Assembly: GCA_015233755.1 (NCBI GenBank) | Contig: JADFXA010000144.1 | Span: 1 to 5,893, forward strand | Reading direction: 5' to 3' | Length of the DNA stretch: 5,893 nucleotides | From: Desulfamplus sp. | GTDB lineage: Bacteria > Desulfobacterota > Desulfobacteria > Desulfobacterales > Desulfobacteraceae | Shown here: positions 3,907 through 5,893 of the stretch, in pieces | Layout of the letters: each line of letters begins with the position of its first letter | Position numbering within the stretch: the stretch's first letter is position 1 | Made by a program: the position numbers and the translations under genes | Notes under the pieces: model-generated | What the model saw: only the letters and a program-made list of their open reading frames with translations | What the model was told of the DNA's origin: nothing | The model's database searches: none

Positions 3907-5893
3907 TCAAACCCTAAATGTGCTCACAATCGCCTTCAATTTAGCAGCAAGTTCAGCAAGATTAAGGGCATTTTCATTTACCTTCCTGCTATTTGAACTT
4001 ATGTCAACGGCAGATACCTTTACATGGTTAATATCTTTGGCAATATGGCTTGATGCGATGCCAAGCTGGCTCATATTGTCCCCGACTTCGATAATACCAC
4101 GAGATACATTGCTTATATTCCCTGAAATTTCCGATGTTGCAATGGATTGTTCCTCGACTGCAGACGCGATAGTAACAACTAAAAGATTGACATCTTCAAT
4201 AACTTTTGCAAATCCCTGAATGTCAGCCACGCTTCCATTGGCTATTGACTGCACATCTTCTATCTTTTTCTTTATCTCTTTTGTTGCATCTACTGTTTGG
4301 GTGGCAAGAGCTTTGATTTCAGAAGCCACAACTGCAAATCCTTTACCTGCTTCTCCAGCTCTTGCAGCTTCAATAGTGGCATTAAGTGCTAAAAGATTGG
4401 TCTGTTCTGAAATATCATTAATTACTTCCGTAACCTTACCTATCTCCATGGCTGCCCTTCCAAGTTCAGACATACTGTTTTTTGCATTATCAGCCTTTAT
4501 GACAGCTTGTGCGGAAATGGTTTTTGCGTTTTCCGAATTTTTCGCGATCTCATTTATTGTAGCACTCATCTCTTCTGTGGCAGTTGCGACCATGTTAATA
4601 TTGTTTGAAGCCTCTTCCATAGCTGATGCAACTGCATTTATGCTGCTATTCATCTCTTCTGTGGCAGTTGCCACACCTGTTGACTTTTCAGATGTATCTG
4701 AAGAATTTGCAGACATGACTTTGGCGAGTCCAACCAGTGTTTTAGATGAGCCATCAAGAGTTTTTGCATTCTCGAATATAAGGGTAATAAGTTTTTGCAA
4801 CTTGTCCATAAACAGATTAAATGCTGTGGCAAGCTCCCCAATTTCATCAGTTGTAGTAACTTCAAGGCGTTTGGTTGTATCTCCTTCTCCTTTGGCAATA
4901 TCATTTAAACCAGCCACAACCTGTTTTATTGGATTAACAATTACTGCCCCAGCAATAAGGTAAACAGCACAGAAAAGAACAGCCATTGTAATAATGCCAA
5001 TGGCAATACTTACGTTTCTCTGTTGTTTTGCAGACGCAAGAATTTCGTCAACAGGTGCAGTAACAGCCATAGACCATGAAATGCCTGTCTTACCTAAATG
5101 AATTGGAGTAAATGCAAATTGGGAGAGAGTCCCAGTTTTAGCAGCTAAAAACGTTTGAGTGGTTTCCTTTCCATCTACGATATTTTCAACCGTTTCTGGT
5201 AAAAGCAAATCCTTGATATTCTTCCCAACCATTGCTTCCACAGGATGGGCAATTATAATTCCTGTATTACTGATTAAACTGCCATATCCTGATTCATAAA
5301 CTTTAACACCAGCTATCATCTCTCTCATTTGAGCCATTGAAAAATCTACGCCAGTAACTCCAACTACCTTGTCATTAATTTTAATAGGAACACAGACACT
5401 TATAACTGTTACCTGTTTACCTCCAATTTCATAAGCAAGAGGATCCATAACAACCTCTTTGCCTGTTGATTTTGGTTTTGTATAGTAACCTGTGGTTGTT
5501 TTATCTTCATAATCAGCACAAGGTTCAACATGAATACCACCTACTCGATTCCAATATGCGATAAAACGACCTGTGGCATCATGTCCCTCTTTATTCACAT
5601 ACTCAGCATCTTTTCCATCAAGTGCATCCGGCTCCCACACTGTCCATGCACCAAGAAACTGAGGGTTTTGTTCTACAATTTCACGCAGCATGGCATTTAA
5701 AGCTGTGCGTTCAGGTGTCTGTTCCTGTTTTTTTAATCCTGCAAATGAAAATGCAAGGGAGCGGGCTGTATCAAGAGCATTGTTTATTTCATTACTGATT
5801 TGAGAACCAAAATAATTTGATTTTGCAAATGTGAATTTCATGGCTTCATCTTTAGATACCCTGAAGCCACTTATACTGATAAAACTGATTGAA
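3907..5893 (-). CDS. Methyl-accepting chemotaxis protein with dCache sensor domain (5' end cut by window)
   Basis: This is an inner-membrane chemoreceptor signalling through CheW/CheA. Numbering is from the ATG at 5841. Residues about 10-262 form a periplasmic dCache-type sensor domain (GHDATGRFIAYWNRVGG, DPLAYEIGGK, GVTGVDFS, ESGYGSLIS). A membrane helix lies at about 277-301, and a HAMP domain at about 302-352 carries a conserved Pro304 and DEIGELATAF. The coiled-coil signalling domain reaches 644. Its hairpin tip has the near-invariant SEQTNLLALNATIEAARAGE (478-497) and GKGFAVVASEIKALA (499-513). Candidate methylation segments are the two ATATEEM copies (391-397 and 419-425). It ends STFRV, with no CheR-tethering pentapeptide. 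The frame stays open through 5842-5892 (ending GFRVSKDEA) with no stop and no good ribosome binding site at 5841, so that ATG is probably internal and the first membrane helix lies outside the window. The ligand cannot be assigned. Confidence 0.95.
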   Translation of the reverse strand, partial: SISFISISGFRVSKDEAMKFTFAKSNYFGSQISNEINNALDTARSLAFSFAGLKKQEQTPERTALNAMLREIVEQNPQFLGAWTVWEPDALDGKDAEYVNKEGHDATGRFIAYWNRVGGIHVEPCADYEDKTTTGYYTKPKSTGKEVVMDPLAYEIGGKQVTVISVCVPIKINDKVVGVTGVDFSMAQMREMIAGVKVYESGYGSLISNTGIIIAHPVEAMVGKNIKDLLLPETVENIVDGKETTQTFLAAKTGTLSQFAFTPIHLGKTGISWSMAVTAPVDEILASAKQQRNVSIAIGIITMAVLFCAVYLIAGAVIVNPIKQVVAGLNDIAKGEGDTTKRLEVTTTDEIGELATAFNLFMDKLQKLITLIFENAKTLDGSSKTLVGLAKVMSANSSDTSEKSTGVATATEEMNSSINAVASAMEEASNNINMVATATEEMSATINEIAKNSENAKTISAQAVIKADNAKNSMSELGRAAMEIGKVTEVINDISEQTNLLALNATIEAARAGEAGKGFAVVASEIKALATQTVDATKEIKKKIEDVQSIANGSVADIQGFAKVIEDVNLLVVTIASAVEEQSIATSEISGNISNVSRGIIEVGDNMSQLGIASSHIAKDINHVKVSAVDISSNSRKVNENALNLAELAAKLKAIVSTFRV
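4566..4671 (-). repeat. 22-bp direct repeat inside the chemoreceptor coiled coil
   Basis: The same 22 bases occur at 4566-4587 and 4650-4671, 84 bp apart, which is 28 codons or exactly four heptads. They encode the two ATATEEM segments of the signalling domain. The identity extends to synonymous positions, so a recent in-frame duplication or gene conversion of a coiled-coil segment is more likely than convergence. Confidence 0.7.

Noticed and set aside
3708..3917. 69-codon plus-strand frame in the convergent spacer
   Set aside because: No ribosome binding site, unnatural composition (many Thr, Ser, His and Asn with no pattern), and it lies opposite the more protein-like membrane-anchor frame and runs into the 3' end of the chemoreceptor gene.
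3920..4219. 99-codon frame antisense to the chemoreceptor C terminus
   Set aside because: Same antisense shadow effect; no ribosome binding site and no recognisable domain.
4650..4904. 84-codon minus-strand frame within the chemoreceptor gene
   Set aside because: Out-of-frame shadow on the same strand as the real gene, with no independent start signals.
4220..4963. 247-codon open frame antisense to the chemoreceptor gene
   Set aside because: It is the mirror of a coiled-coil gene rich in Ala, Glu and Ser codons, which leaves the opposite strand free of stops. Its product is a meaningless Ala/Ser/Ile/Val string; the sense strand has unmistakable chemoreceptor motifs.

Overview
The window is AT-rich bacterial DNA, roughly one third G+C by eye. 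It carries compact housekeeping genes and a chemoreceptor. The combination of PyrR, a MoaB-type protein, HemW and a large dCache chemoreceptor suits an anaerobic or microaerophilic Gram-negative, most likely a low-GC member of the Desulfobacterota. That placement is an inference from protein flavour and base composition; no rRNA or other phylogenetic marker is present.

Layout. Positions 1-135 are AT-rich and hold the first of two related palindromic elements (71-116). A small charged-helix protein of unknown function (136-354, minus) has a clear promoter and ribosome binding site of its own. After a 308-bp divergent intergenic region comes pyrR (663-1199, plus). The second palindromic element (1215-1260) follows it. 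Next is a probable three-gene unit on the plus strand: a MoaB/MogA-family molybdopterin gene (1319-1822), an unrecognised acidic 135-residue protein (1847-2254), and hemW, whose start lies inside the preceding gene (best start 2238, end 3581). A 325-bp convergent intergenic region (3582-3906) holds a stem-loop just after hemW. It also holds a very short minus-strand reading frame (3758-3841) that looks like the membrane-anchor start of a lost sensor gene. The rest is a methyl-accepting chemotaxis protein on the minus strand (3907 to beyond 5893), cut by the window edge at its N-terminal end.

How the genes work together. pyrR serves pyrimidine salvage and sensing. The moaB-family gene, the 135-residue gene and hemW are probably co-transcribed; molybdopterin and heme chaperoning both supply cofactors to anaerobic redox enzymes, so a shared supply role is plausible but not shown. 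The chemoreceptor is an independent sensory gene. No mobile element, CRISPR array, tRNA, rRNA or defence system is visible.

The items most worth a second look are the paired palindromes placed 15-19 bp after two unrelated stop codons, the unknown protein overlapped by hemW, the Asn/Lys-rich insertion in HemW, and the truncated membrane-anchor frame behind the chemoreceptor gene. I do not see convincing evidence of a wholly new multi-gene system.
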